From Montifringilla adamsi (lineage: Eukaryota > Chordata > Aves > Passeriformes > Passeridae), in assembly GCA_017590115.1 (NCBI GenBank), contig JAGGNK010003336.1, forward strand, positions 1,240,001 through 1,304,000: a stretch of 64,000 nucleotides of DNA. The letters are read 5' to 3'. The notes under the pieces are model-generated. The model was not told the DNA's origin, searched no databases, and was given only the letters and a program-made list of their open reading frames with translations. Numbering within the stretch: the first letter of the stretch is position 1; every line of letters starts with the position of its first letter. Below are positions 13,701-26,239 of the stretch, in pieces. The translations under genes were made by a program, and so were the position numbers.

Positions 13701-16700
13701 AAACTAAATTAATAAACTTCCTTATTTCTCCGCTATCTAAGTTCATAGCCTTTACTTAATGATGATGCACTTGATCAAATAAAATGAAAGAAAAATGGAA
13801 GTTCTTTCAGACATTAAAATTAATAATGAGTTTAGACTTAATCCAAAAGCAATTTAACTTTAAACATTCATATGAAATTAAATGTGCCATTGAATTTGCT
13901 ATATAAGCAAGCATTAATCTTATCAATCTATGAAGACTGGAACGTTATACAGTGACCCATTAATTTCAAAGCCTAATACAAGGTCTGTTTAATGCCTTTA
14001 GTCTATTAAAAAGTGCCATCCTACAATATAACTGCTTTTTCATAAACGTTTAAACCCCAATTCATTCTGTTACTGCTTTGATCATTTGATAATCTGTTCT
14101 GACAAGATTATGGTACAAAAAAAAATCCCAAAATACATCATTTCTTTGCATCTACATTTGCTCAAAGTTTGAACTTTAACACCAACAAAGTCTCTATTAG
14201 CAAATACAAGGATTTGAACAACAAGGTGTTGTTGCATATGTTTGTTGTAATAAATGTTCAACAAAAATAGATTTCCTTTTCATCAGGTGCTATTTAGACC
14301 AACAGTCTCACCTATATTCTGAACTCTATCTCTTCCAATGCAGTGAAGAGAACTGTGCCACAAAAAACCACTGCTCATTGAAAACATCTCTAAAAGAAAA
14401 AAGAAGATTTTCATTATGAGGGATGTCGTTGGTGTGGTTCATTTCTGTTTGTAAGAGATGTGTTCACCATGGTGCCTTGAACAAGCAAGGTGAAAGACTA
14501 TAAACTTTGCTTTCAAGGTTTTCTTTACAACACTGCAAGTCATGCTGCTTGACAAAATTAAAATTAAAAAAAAAAAAAAAAGAAAACTGCCCTTTTTAGT
14601 TAATGAGATAATTCAATATCAGAACTTAATGGCACGAGGTGTTTGCTCCTGCCATGGAAGGTCATGGTTTGAAATTTCTGTTTCTAATCAGTATCTGCTC
14701 CCACAAAAACCAATCAGAGGGAAAGGTTGATATTTAAATATGTTTATGTTACTAAACAGGTGTTCCAGTTTGACATACTATACCTAATTCTACCTAATTT
14801 TCACAAATCTAAGGTCAATGAAAAATTACACTTCTTAAATAAGACAAAAACAGTTCCAGTGTGGTTGTTAAATGTAAAGAATAATAAGTAGGTTGATGAA
14901 TGCTGTGTTCCTTGAGAGTGCACTCCAGAAATTTCTGCAAAATTCCAGCAATTTTTTCTGTGTAGGAGTGTATTTTCTTTGGCTGTAATATTTTCCTTGA
15001 CTTATATCTGCCTGCAGCAGCCTGTGAAATATGGATACAGTTCTGCTGCATCCTTGTACAAATAAATGACTGTTATTAACCTTTAAGAGTCTCCCCTTTG
15101 TGGTCTGTGCACTGATTAGGAATGCAAGGGTATGAGCAGATTACTTGTGTAAACTCGTGCAGCTCATTGGAGCATTTCCCAATTTACATTGGAGGCTGTG
15201 TTAAAGCCTGACCTGCTAAATGGCAGCGTGTTCCTTTTCAAATATCCTTCTTGCATTAAGAGCAGAGGGATCCTATTTCAAGGGACAGAAGGACAAAAGA
15301 GAAGCCTGGTGGTTATTTTGTGTTACGGTCCAACAGCTCGACTAAAAAGCAATGCTCAAGAGGTTATTCAGGCAGAAGCTGAATTCAGGTAATTACACGT
15401 TTAATAACAAAATCACAGGTTTTCCTAGGGGTGCTCATGTCAGGGTGTTACTCAGAAGACTTTCACAGTAGCGAGGGCTTGGTAAACTCGTGAGTCTCTG
15501 GGCTGTTGTCAAGGCTGGCTCTGGTCGTGTTTTAACTCTTGGAATCTTATCCATGCCAGTGTTGGAAGGCACTTAGAGAGCAGCCAACTGGGGCTGCACA
15601 GTACCTGCAGCTGCAACCTGAGTCCAAAAAGGGCATTTTGGCTCTGGTGTCTCAGGGATGACATATCAGGAGCTGATGGATCCAAAAACACCTGAGGTTT
15701 TCTGTGTTTATTGAAAATATATTTCTTAATTTTTATTGGGAAGTGCACTTTTCTCGTACCTCAATGGTTTGACAGATTGTTAATTTGGTTGAATTTTTAT
15801 TTTGGGAAAAATAGAGGCATGGGCCAATGAGCACTTTTTTTATTTGCTCAGCTGTTATATTTTCTAACAATATTTTTATTTTTCCTTTCAAATGAGGCCT
15901 TCCTTTCTATTCTGTATTCTACACTAAAGTGCAGTTGAAACCAAATGAAGCATTTTGATTTTTGTCAAAATAAAATCTGTCAGGAGCTGGCTTGAGTCAG
16001 TATTTTGGTTTGTTACGGTTGGAATCTTCTTTCATGGCGAATTTTGAAGTGATAGGATTTTCTTCCTGATGGGCATGAAACCGGTTTTGAAATTACAAAT
16101 TCTTTAGAAAAATGAAAATGCCATTCTTGTCACAGCTCTGGTGCTTTTTAAGTTGTTCCCTGTTCACTTGCCCTGTCATAAAAATAGGATGTTGAGAACA
16201 TTTGCCACAAGTAAGTGCTAAACATAAGCAGAGCAGATTTTCCTCATGCACTTCTGCCTCAATTAATATTGCACCCTGATCTGGACTGGCTGAGTTAATC
16301 TGCAGCACATAAAGCTGGGCACCACCGTCACCATCAGCAGTCAGAGCTGGCATCATTGATTTAGAGTAATCAAAAGCCTGATGAAGAAGAAAAAAAAAAC
16401 CAAAAAAAAACCCAAAAACCAACACACCCCACCTTGATTATTTGAGTCTTCTAATCTAGCAGGTTGGATATTGGGTTGGAGTTTGTTTCAGGCATTTGGA
16501 TATGGGTTCTTGCCTCCAGCTGAAGATCTTCTTCTCTGTCTCCTTGTGACTTCAGGTGAAGAGCAGCAGCACGTTGTGTCAGCAGCAGGAGATGTTGTAC
16601 AACCAGGGGGTGACTGGAAAAGAAATCCCGCCTTTGGATTTCGATTCAAGATTTCGACATTGCAGCCTGCAAAATGAGCTGCTTCTCCAGTTTCTGCTTT

Positions 16701-19700
16701 GGCAGAACCACAACCTCTCCCAGCAAGTTTCCAAACCAGGGACCAGCCCTGTGTGTTGCTCCCATCTGTCTAACAAGAGGCTGGAACCTCTGCAGCTGGA
16801 ATAGAATGTTTGTACTGCAGTGTTCACCCAGATGCCTCAAAAAGGACTCCTTGGCAAGGACAGATTGAGCCAGCAAGGCTTGCAATGAAACCTGTTTTCT
16901 GCAGAGGTTGTGCAAAATACCAGCTGGAATTTGCCTGAGGCATTGAACAGGCTCCTTTACATAGGAAAAAAAATTCTAAACATACTAAAACCCTACAGTT
17001 TTATCAAGTTCTCTCCGTTTTCATCTCCCAGATAAGTGAGTGCAGTTCAAACAGTACATCTCTCAGGACTGTAACCCTGGAGCTTTTACTATTCATTTAT
17101 TTATTCTTTGTCAGCTTCTCCTGCTTTAGGGGTAGATAAGTTATTACTTATTTGGTTTGTATCTCTTTTTTCTGAGATATGCTGATGGCAGATTCAGCAG
17201 CCAAAGTCCCATGGCCCAGAGAGCTGGGAGTTCCTTTCTGGAGTGAATTTGTTGCCTCATCAACATTTCACAGAACCCCAGGAAGGGTCTGGCTGGGAGG
17301 GAACCTGACTTGAGAACTTCCACCTTTTGGAGTCTGCTTTATTTGTTTAGCACTGTTGCAGCACTAAACTACCCTTGCTGTGATTTTTCCTCTCTTATAT
17401 CAGGTCAGAAGTATTTATGAACATGCCAGTTACATCAAGTTCAGGAAAAATATTTCCAGACCAATATTAAAAAGTAAGGGACGATTTAAAATAGAAGAAG
17501 CAACAAAGGATGAAAACATTTTCACTTCTACTTCCTGCAGGATTCTGCACTGTAGGAAAACAGCACAATTCAGAGAAAGCCAAGTTTGGGACCCAGCTTT
17601 TCACCAGATCCTGAGATGTTACAGTCCCCCTGCATTTCACCACTGTGAATGGGGATGTGGGTTATGATTCATTTCCCTCATGACAAAATCATGCCACATA
17701 AACCAGAATTAGGGCAAGGACCTAAACCTTGTTCCCCAGTGCATGCCACAGCAAGAAAGCATTTTAAAAATTCTTTGTATAGTTTCAACTATTAGGTTTT
17801 GGATATAATAATCATTTTTCAGACACACTCCTGTTTACTTCCACAAATGTATTTGCACAGCACACAAATTTGACAGATGGATTTGGGGAGCTTGCTTTGC
17901 TGTGCAAGCAAAATGCAAGCACACCATAAACCCCAGCCCTTTTAGAGAAGCACTAAAATGGGAGAGTTTTCTAAATAATTGATTTCTAAACCAACAATTG
18001 AACTCTCCTAATAATTACTTTGAAGAAAGGAGATAAGGTTCAGTTACTGTCTATGCTGGTTGATAATTTAAAAACTTAATGGAAGATGTTTTTTCTAATA
18101 AGAAAGTGAGAATTATAAGCAATAAAACCCAGCATGGGATGTGATTATCAGGAGGCAATATTATCCTTGGGCATTTTGCTATATAACAGCCAAGTGCTCC
18201 CCATAAATATGTGTATTTCTTATTAACCACACCCTTACAAGTTGCCCGATTGATATAGAGTTATTCTTTTTTTAGATTTAAATAGAGATACATCATCTTA
18301 GTAAATTATTTGGGGCCTGAATATTGTAGCCATGGGATTAATAGAGTTCTATGTTGGAGATGCTAATTGCTTTCTTTCTCATAGGTGATATTTAGACCTT
18401 CACACCTCCCCTTTCAGGAGAATGAAATGGTGGTGAGTATCACTCTGGGATAAGATGAATCAATCCATTCTTAAGACTGACCAATCAATCAGCATTGGAA
18501 TTGTGCTAGAGCCAACTCTCTCTCTCATTTCTCATTTCATTAGTTACCGAGCCAATATGAATAATTTAACTACCTGAGAAAGGCAGCAAAATGGCATTTT
18601 TTCTCAAGTTATTTCCCAAACTATGGTACAACTGGGTGTTGCCAAAAACCCCTTGAGACTTTTTAGGAGGCACAGAGTACTATGAAGTCCTTTTAAGGGG
18701 AACATACTATAAATATTATCCTCACGCACATCACCCATCATCCTTTATCTCTTTCATTCATTCCTTTGTGTTTTGTCCCATCTGAATTGCCTCTTTTAAT
18801 TTTAAGTTGTCCCTCATTTCCACAAACTTCTCCAAGCTCTCCCTTCATCTGCATTAGCCCTGGGGAGTGGTAGTGAGGAGCAGATTGTACACCTTTATCC
18901 TTTACTCAGTAAGAAAAAGATGGGAAAGTATGGCTTCACAGAGAGAATTTGTCCCAGAGTTTTCTCTGAAAAAGGTGCTTTTTCAATCAGAGTAAGGATT
19001 CTTCAGTCCTGTGACCTGGCCATCCTTTCTGCCCTGGGGACAGAAAACTTACATTATTTTTAGCAGAAGTCTCCCAAGGCAAGAAGGAGAGTCAGTTCTC
19101 CACACCTTCCTTTGATAGCATACTAATGATGTGGAGCTTGTGAGAAAGCATTTCACTGCTTTGGCTTGAGAGTTTTTTATGGAGGAAGTACTGGTGAACA
19201 GCCCAGGAATTTGTCTTCTTCATGTCTCTGGTGCCTTGTGCAGGCTGCCCTAGAACAGAGGCTGGACAGGGCTAAAGAATAAAGCAGGGATTTATTAAAA
19301 GGATCTCCTCCATGGATGCACCTTGGGCAGCACAAGAGCCCAGCCAGGGCTGCACCCAAGATGAACCAAAATGGTCCCAAAATGCACGAGCGCTCACGGG
19401 GTCTCTCCCTGGGATCAGTTCTGCTCCATTTGCACATTGGAGTTAATTGTCCAATTCCAGCTTTAGCCCATGCAGTTCCATCCTTCTTGTTTTTCTCTCT
19501 TCAGCCCACGTTGTTTGTGCTCTTGGGCCTGAGATTTGGTCATTTGTCCTTGGTCCCCAGCTGGAGAAGGAATTGTTTTGTCTCCCTGCTCTGTGCAGAG
19601 AGCTCACCATCCCTTAATGTGAAGCCCAGACCCACACACTAAAGCAGCACAAAATCTGGAAAATATAAAAGCTAAACCTGAGGCATCATTTCAGGCTGGA

Positions 19701-20465
19701 GCCAGCCCTGGAGGCAGAGCCAAGCCCTTGGTTGGTGGCAGGTGACAGGACAAGGCTGGAGGAGGGAGCAGCCCTGCCAGTGCCACCACCCCTGCAGCAC
19801 ACAGGACTGCACTGTCCAGCTGCTCCAGGACTGCTCCCCATATTCCATGGCACCAATTCATCCTCCAAGGAGAACCTGACCTGCCACATCCCCAGTGTCT
19901 GGAATTAGGACGCAGAATTCCAACAATATTACATCACAATAGGGACAATTACAGCTGAGGGTGAGTGCCTGCTGTCATGTTGGCTGCTTTGCGCATATTA
20001 ATTTGTTAACCTAGGGGTGGCTGGCCAAATCCTTTCCTTGATCAAAAGGCACACTGAAACACAGTTGGGTATTAAAACAATGGGCTTTATTAGTACAGTG
20101 TTAGCAACCCAGCCCTTCTTAGAAAAATAAAACATAAAAGCAAACACAAACCATACATTCTTACTGGAAATCCTTCTGGAATAACAAAGTACAGTGCCTT
20201 ATACATGAGTTATTTTTCACAAACACCTTTTTCTAAAAAGAAAGAGACAATGTTATTAAGCACAAAGGAAGAGAATTTCTTTTTTTCTTTTTCAAGACTA
20301 GGATTCTGATGAATGAAGGGAGATGGAAAGTAGACAATATTTTTAGAATCTTTATCTTTGGGTATATTTAGTTTACTGTTAATTAGGAAATCCCAGAGTG
20401 ACTGGCATCAAGTCTCAAGTAAATCAGCATTTTCCCCACTAGGTATGGGCAACATGCATGGCTTT
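10789..20465. other. Gene-poor DNA, no supported gene
   Basis: No exon chain can be supported. It holds an A run at 14567-14581 and a 33-bp tandem duplication near 13.1 kb. Exon-like islands on the plus strand at 15.27-15.39, 17.405-17.475 and 18.385-18.432 kb have good splice signals, but their codon phases do not join and no further members were found. They are treated as chance. Confidence 0.45.
13096..13158. repeat. 33-bp tandem duplication
   Basis: The words TAAAGAGATATTTGTTCTGG and the following GAACTTGTAAT occur twice in direct order, starting at 13096 and 13129, without mismatch in the shared part. Confidence 0.9.
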
Positions 20466-20712
20466 AAACACAGACAGAGTAGGTTTAGACTGGATATTAG
20501 GAAGAAATTCTTCCCCTGTGAGGGTAGGGGAGGCACAGGGTGCCCAGAGCAGCTGTGGCTGCCCCTGGATCCCTGGCAGTGCCCAAGGCCAGGCTGGACA
20601 CTGGGGCTGGGAGCAGCCTGGGACAGTGCAAGGTGTCCCTGCCATGGCAGGGGTGGCACTGGATGGGCTTTAAGGTCCTTTCTAACCCAAACCATTCCAT
20701 GAGTCTATATTT
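20466..20712 (+). mobile_element. CR1 LINE, 5'-truncated copy
   Basis: Typical avian CR1 3' region on the plus strand. In order it has TAGACTGGATATTAGGAAG, AAATTCTTCCCCTGTGAGGG, a GC-rich middle (GGCTGCCCCTGGATCCCTGG), TGGCACTGGATGGGCTTTAA, then GGTCCTTTCTAACCCAAACC and a degenerate ATTCCATGAGTCTAT tail. It contains only the 3' end, with no reverse-transcriptase sequence. The overlapping open frames on both strands are repeat shadows. Confidence 0.93.
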
Positions 20713-23700
20713 CTGTAAGTTTAAAACTTTACTAGCTACATGTTTCTTGTGCCTGCTTAAGAATTTCTGGAAGATTAAGTCACCAACATAGTGGACATAA
20801 ACAATTATGGTACTGCAATGATTTATTCTGAATTATAAATGACTTCAGAACAAAAGCTGCAAAGAACATTTTATAGATCATCAAAACGACACACAACGAA
20901 GCAGCTGTGTGGGAAATGATGTACAGTGGAGCATCCCTGCTTTTATCGTATATCAGTAACATCCACAACTTTCTATTAATAAATGTTTAATTAAAAATAG
21001 GGCCAGTGGAGCTGTTCTGGATTTAGTCACTCTAGTGGAGCACAGTGATGAGCACAGATGTGCAGGAGCAGGAGTGGTATCTGGCCAATAGATCACTCCA
21101 GTCACTGGCTCTCAGCTTTATCGCTGAGGCCAATGCTTCTGATTTTACTGATACCAGGAGCTGTTGTTAGAGACATAAATATCTTGGGCAGGGGAAAATG
21201 GTCTCCAGGCCTTCATTGCTCTTTTTGCTGTACTTTCCTTCCATGTCATTTTCTAAATTTTACATTTCCAAATTCTGTCCCTCTGACACTGCTTTCAGTC
21301 ACCATCTCACACCTCTCACTAGCTGGGGCTCATCCTAAAAAGACCAGTACTTGTGTCCCTTTTACATGTAATCAAGAACTGTTTGAGTCCATGGCTCCTT
21401 TATAGAACTTCTTCAGTGTAGTAGATGATGGGTGTCATAATTTCATGTGATTCTTAGGGTTAAAGTGTAACACAGTAATATAATGAACAAAAGTTAAATC
21501 CCCCTTTGCCACTTGGGGAAATGTTTGAGTTGTCAATTTCATTAATGCCATTAAAGAAAACATTTCCTGGGTAAGAATGATGGACACGAGTGGCGTTATG
21601 GGGGCTCTGCTTTAGCAGTGGAAAATTACATTTGCACTCTGGGGTTTCTACACTGGAAAAAATATTATAAAAGGAAACAAAAAGAAAGTTCAGGGTTTCA
21701 GGACAACACATATTTGCTCCGTCTGTGTGCAGACTATCAATCAGCTTGGAAATTACACAGCTGTGAACAAAGGCAACCATTTCTCAACAGTGACAATCCC
21801 CTCCTGTCTTCCAGCAACTGCCCCCAAGCATACACTTCAAAATACAGCAATGGCACATTGCTCATGCACTTTTTGTTTTCTGTGACAAACTTTTTGTCAA
21901 GTTTAGTGGCAAAATACACATGCAAGCATGTATATAAAAGATTGTCAGTTGCTTTCTTTGTTTAAAGATCAGGTAGTTTGTGCTTGGCAGGGCTTTCTGC
22001 TGTTAGCCTCAATCTCGCCCTTCCCACCTTGCCAGTTTTAGCTTAGTGGTGTGCCTGGACTGGATAATAGGAGCCATGGGAGTCACTTTATAAAGCCAGG
22101 AAATCAAAGGCAGATGTTAAACACAAATTGTACCAATCAAACAGAGCTTACAAAAGAGTAGAACTCTCTCCTGTAATTCTATTTGAACAAACGTGTCAGA
22201 TACAGGGACTGGTAGAAATATCATCTTCATCAGGTCCCACTCTCATCAGCTGCCCTGCATTTAATCCCTTCCCTGCTCATCAGTGCCATCCCTCGATTGT
22301 GAAATCACCTGGAAAGGCACAATCAAGCTTGACAATCCTTTGCAAAGGGACAGCAAGCTCTGAACTGCCCAGCAGCAGCTCCAGTGTGGCAATTTCCCTG
22401 ATGACACCTCCCCAGCAGGTGACCTTAGGAGCTCACTCTGATTTGCTTATGTCCTCTTCCTCATGCCAATCGTCCACTCAAAACTGCAAAATATTCTGTG
22501 CTTTGCAGATGAAAATGTTAGGGAGGGTGGATAGTACTCCAGATGGATTTCCAGTCCTGCTGCTCAGGTGGCACCTGTGTCAGGCTGAGGCTGCTCGGGC
22601 TCTGTGCACAACCACATCCTGATTTCCTGCACCCCACTGGCTCCCAGGGTGAAAACTCCTCCAGCAGCTTTCAATTCCAAACATATTTCTCATCTTATGG
22701 GACAAGATAGAGGGCTCTGCCTACTCAACCTGCAATCCAGCCTCCGGTCTGATTTGTTCATTTACTGATTTGTTAGTTTGTCTTCTTTTGTTCCAAAAAT
22801 GTTGGGTTTGCAGTGGGTTATTTATACTGAGAATATTATTTCCCAAAAAAACCTTAATTTAGCAAAGGGTCTTAGCTGACTTGACTTAGCTGGCTTTTCC
22901 CAGGAGTAGGAGTTAGTGGAGTCTTCAAAGAGACAATTTTAAGGCCACTTAAGTCAACAGAAAGATGGGCATTGAGTATAAACAAAGCCAAGCAGGGAAC
23001 TGGGCAAACATCTAAATATTGAATTGTCCTCTGTTAGGGTGACTCCACCTGTCACGTTTGCAGCATTTCTGAGAATTGTAATTGGGCCTGAGAAAGCTGA
23101 ATGCAACAGCACAGCTTTGTGGCTGAAATGCATTGGAAGTCTAGAGGGTTTGTGCAACCTGAAGCATTGGCCTAATCCCTTTTGTCTTTAGAACCATGAA
23201 GGGAAGAACAAATTAACTTCTGCCTTTACCAAGTGCAATGCCTTGGCTGTATTTAATAGAAGAAAGCCTAAGTTATTCTACATGTTTAGGTCTATAAAAA
23301 TAAGATTATTGTTGCTCCATGGCCTTACACTGCATCTAAAACTTGACTTAGTGTGCTTTTAGTGGTAGTAAAAAGAAATTGTAAATCCAGTTGGTTTTGA
23401 TAATATGAGTGATGCCAGTAGAATACTTTAGTTTTATTAAAAATAATTACAAAAAAAACCCAGGAGGAAAATGCTATTCCAGAATGGCCGTAATAGGAAA
23501 TTGATTTTGAACCCTTATATTGTGATTGCCTAAACCATAATATCAGTAATACTCATTCTGATTGTACCTTAATTTTCTACAAGTGTAGTTCCATTTATTT
23601 AAGTGGAACCATCTTGTTTTGTTCTCATTAAACAAATCCAAAATCTAGTGAGACAGAAAATTTTAAAGCTTTACTCAAAGCTCACTGAAGTCAATGAGAT

Positions 23701-25900
23701 ACTACCCCTTGACATAAAGCAACCCAAATAATTTCAGAATTTGTACTAATAGGCAAAGCTCATTACACCAGTTGTATACCTGTTTAACTTCATTGATTTC
23801 AAATGCATTACTGTGAGTTTTAGGTTAATTATTGCTAGTGTGAGGCAAGGCTTTCAAAATCACCATGGGAAGAATAAGTTCAAACGCAACACAAAACCAC
23901 AGTTAAAGAACAGATTTCTCAATTTTCTTCAATTTAGCACCAGTCCTCATGTGACCCCATCCTATTGCTTAATTCACTTTAAAAATCCGCTCTGATTTCC
24001 CAGTGATGAAGGCTTAGCAGAACAGAACATTGTTTTGCTTTAGGTCTGGTCAAGGGAAATACAGAGTTTCAAAATCTCTAAATGGGCTGTGTTGAACACA
24101 CTGCATTTTCTTTTTCCTCATTACTGTTTTCAGTCTCAGTGATGCTCCTGAGCTAAACCCATCATAACTCTCAACCCCTCACCCTTTCAGAAGAAGGAAT
24201 GTCCATGGGAAAAAAGGCCTCTTAGAAAAAAGATTTTCGTTTAATCCACCTATCAGCAATCTGACATTTTAGCATTTTATTGTATTGGAAAGATGTAGCA
24301 AATATTAGATATCATTAACAATCACACCAGGATAAATTTGTGATACATCAGCCGTGTAGAGCTTGATCCTGCTGTTGTGCATCCCACAGTGACCTTTGTC
24401 TGTGTCACATGAGCTCAGGAGTGTGTCTGAGGTACTGCAGAGCACTGATTCACAATTTCAGAGGGAAGGATATTACACCTGCAAGCCAAAAAAACCCACC
24501 CATCTCCACCTCGCCCATCCTCACCTCAGACCTGAGCAGATCTTGCACAGACTGATGCATCTGCACAGCTGCTCATCATAATGCTTTGGCTGTTCCACTC
24601 AGCTATGGAGAAAATATGCCTGCATTTTACTGCTGGGGCTGGTGGAAATTTGATTGTAAAACAACACTGCAGAAAATCTCCCTGAACACAAACTCCCCAC
24701 CTCACATCCTTTCCAACCAACCTGCCTCACCCCCTCGTGTTCTCACCCAGATCTTCCTAAAAGATGTGCTGCTCTTAAAGGCAAAACTTTTCCATTGGAA
24801 TCTGAACTGTCTATGGTGCAAATAAACAATTTTGGCCAGTTCCAGACCTGTCAGGCTGCATTTAGAGCGAGGTGTTTCAGACTCCTTTGCGCTGACCCAG
24901 CTCTGCACTGAGCACTCCTGCCAGCAGCTCCCAGACATCACAGCCTGAGCTCTGGGCAGCAGCACAGCTCACCCTCCCCAGCCTTCTGCAGCCTGCCTAC
25001 TAGCAGGTCGCTAGATAAAGAGGCAGATAACATTTTCCTCCATCATACAAAGTCTGAAAGTTCTTCCTTGCAATTTGGTAAAGGTAAACATTAGGTTGGC
25101 CTGTCTGACAGAGAAGACTGGGACCTTTGTCATCTGTTCTCCATCTGCAGGTGTAACTTCTTTTGACTTTGGAAGTTTTTGTTGCACGGGCATCTTGGGA
25201 TTTTCCCCTTAAACAAGGAATTGTACTCTGTTGAATCTCAATTAATGGTACTCATATTTAAATAATGTATGTTCACATTTTTAAATTTTCAAATGTGTCA
25301 TGCTGGTGATTCAAGATTTACCCGGCAGATAGTTTAAAGAAATTACTTTGCATGCAGTGGTTCATTTAAATTATAAGTACCCATTACTCTCTATTTCATT
25401 TTTAACAAGTTCATCATCCACTCAAAGAGATGCCAGAGAGCTCAGGTTGGAAAACTGATCTCTCTGGCATATGGAAAGATGGACTCCTTGCAGTTTGGGT
25501 TTCATAATCAGAGCAGAAACATATTAAGGGTAGGTGTCATATTCCTTGATGTTTGCAAAAGCTGTCAGAAACCTGCATGCATTATGGACTCTTCTTTTGT
25601 TGCATTACAATCTTCCAGCTCCCAAAGCAATTTATGTGCATATGCAGGACCAGTTCTTAACTTGAGCTCTTAACTCAGGTAAACCCTGTGGGTTTCTGCA
25701 GCATCTTACCTTAATAAGGACTTCCAGATTCAATCCCTGAAAATAAGAGAAAAAATTCTATGGACTGCATATATTTTACAGTGAATAATTATTTAGGGAA
25801 TTCAATATTAAAATATTGTTTTAGAACTATAGGCACCATTGGAACATCAAACCAGAATCTGGCTAAGTAATATTTGGATTAGCCTAGCATTGTTGTTTCT
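20713..25900. other. Gene-poor DNA downstream of the minus-strand gene
   Basis: No supported gene. The 164-codon frame at 22128-22622 on the plus strand has no recognisable domain, start context or splice partners. This stretch lies just beyond the polyadenylation signal of the minus-strand gene. Confidence 0.5.
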
Positions 25901-25928
25901 ATACACTGAAGAGATAAGTGGTACAGCT

Positions 25929-25934
25929 TTTATT
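25929..25934 (-). terminator. Polyadenylation signal AATAAA
   Basis: TTTATT on the plus strand reads AATAAA on the minus strand, about 100 bases after the TAA stop at 26034-26036. Position and spacing fit the 3' end of the transcript. I see no other canonical signal between the stop and this one. Confidence 0.6.
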
Positions 25935-26033
25935 TCTTTTCTTTTCCATTTTTTATGCTTCCTCTAAGAATAGCTTGACTCAGAGGACACTAAGACAAAA
26001 GATATTTGTTCTAATCTTTGACAAGATATTCCT

Positions 26034-26239
26034 TTATGTTGTAGGTTTAAGAAAGTCTAAAACATTGAAGGAAGATTTTGAAAATATTTTGCCTCCAAAT
26101 GATGTTGCTGGGCCCCCGGTGGGCTTCTCAGAAGTGCTGAGATGCCTGACCCAATGTTTTCTACACTTCTCCTTCTGCAAGCCAAGTTCTTCCTCTGCAG
26201 CTTCCAGCTGATGGTAGGTCAGGTTCTGACCTTCCAGCA
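26034..26239 (-). CDS. Terminal coding exon with stop codon
   Basis: The acceptor has a long pyrimidine tract (CTCTGCTCCTTCAGCCTTTTCAG). The exon takes two bases to finish a split codon, encodes 67 residues and ends in TAA. It opens with LEGQNLTYHQLEAAEEELGL, a glutamate-rich helix that could be a coiled coil, then becomes serine/glycine/threonine-rich and ends FNVLDFLKPTT. There is no good donor inside, and an AATAAA follows about 100 bases on, so this is the C-terminus. The plus-strand frame over the same bases is a shadow. Confidence 0.72.

Noticed and set aside
22128..22622. 164-codon plus-strand open frame
   Set aside because: Serine-rich by composition, no domain or splice partners, not supported as a gene.
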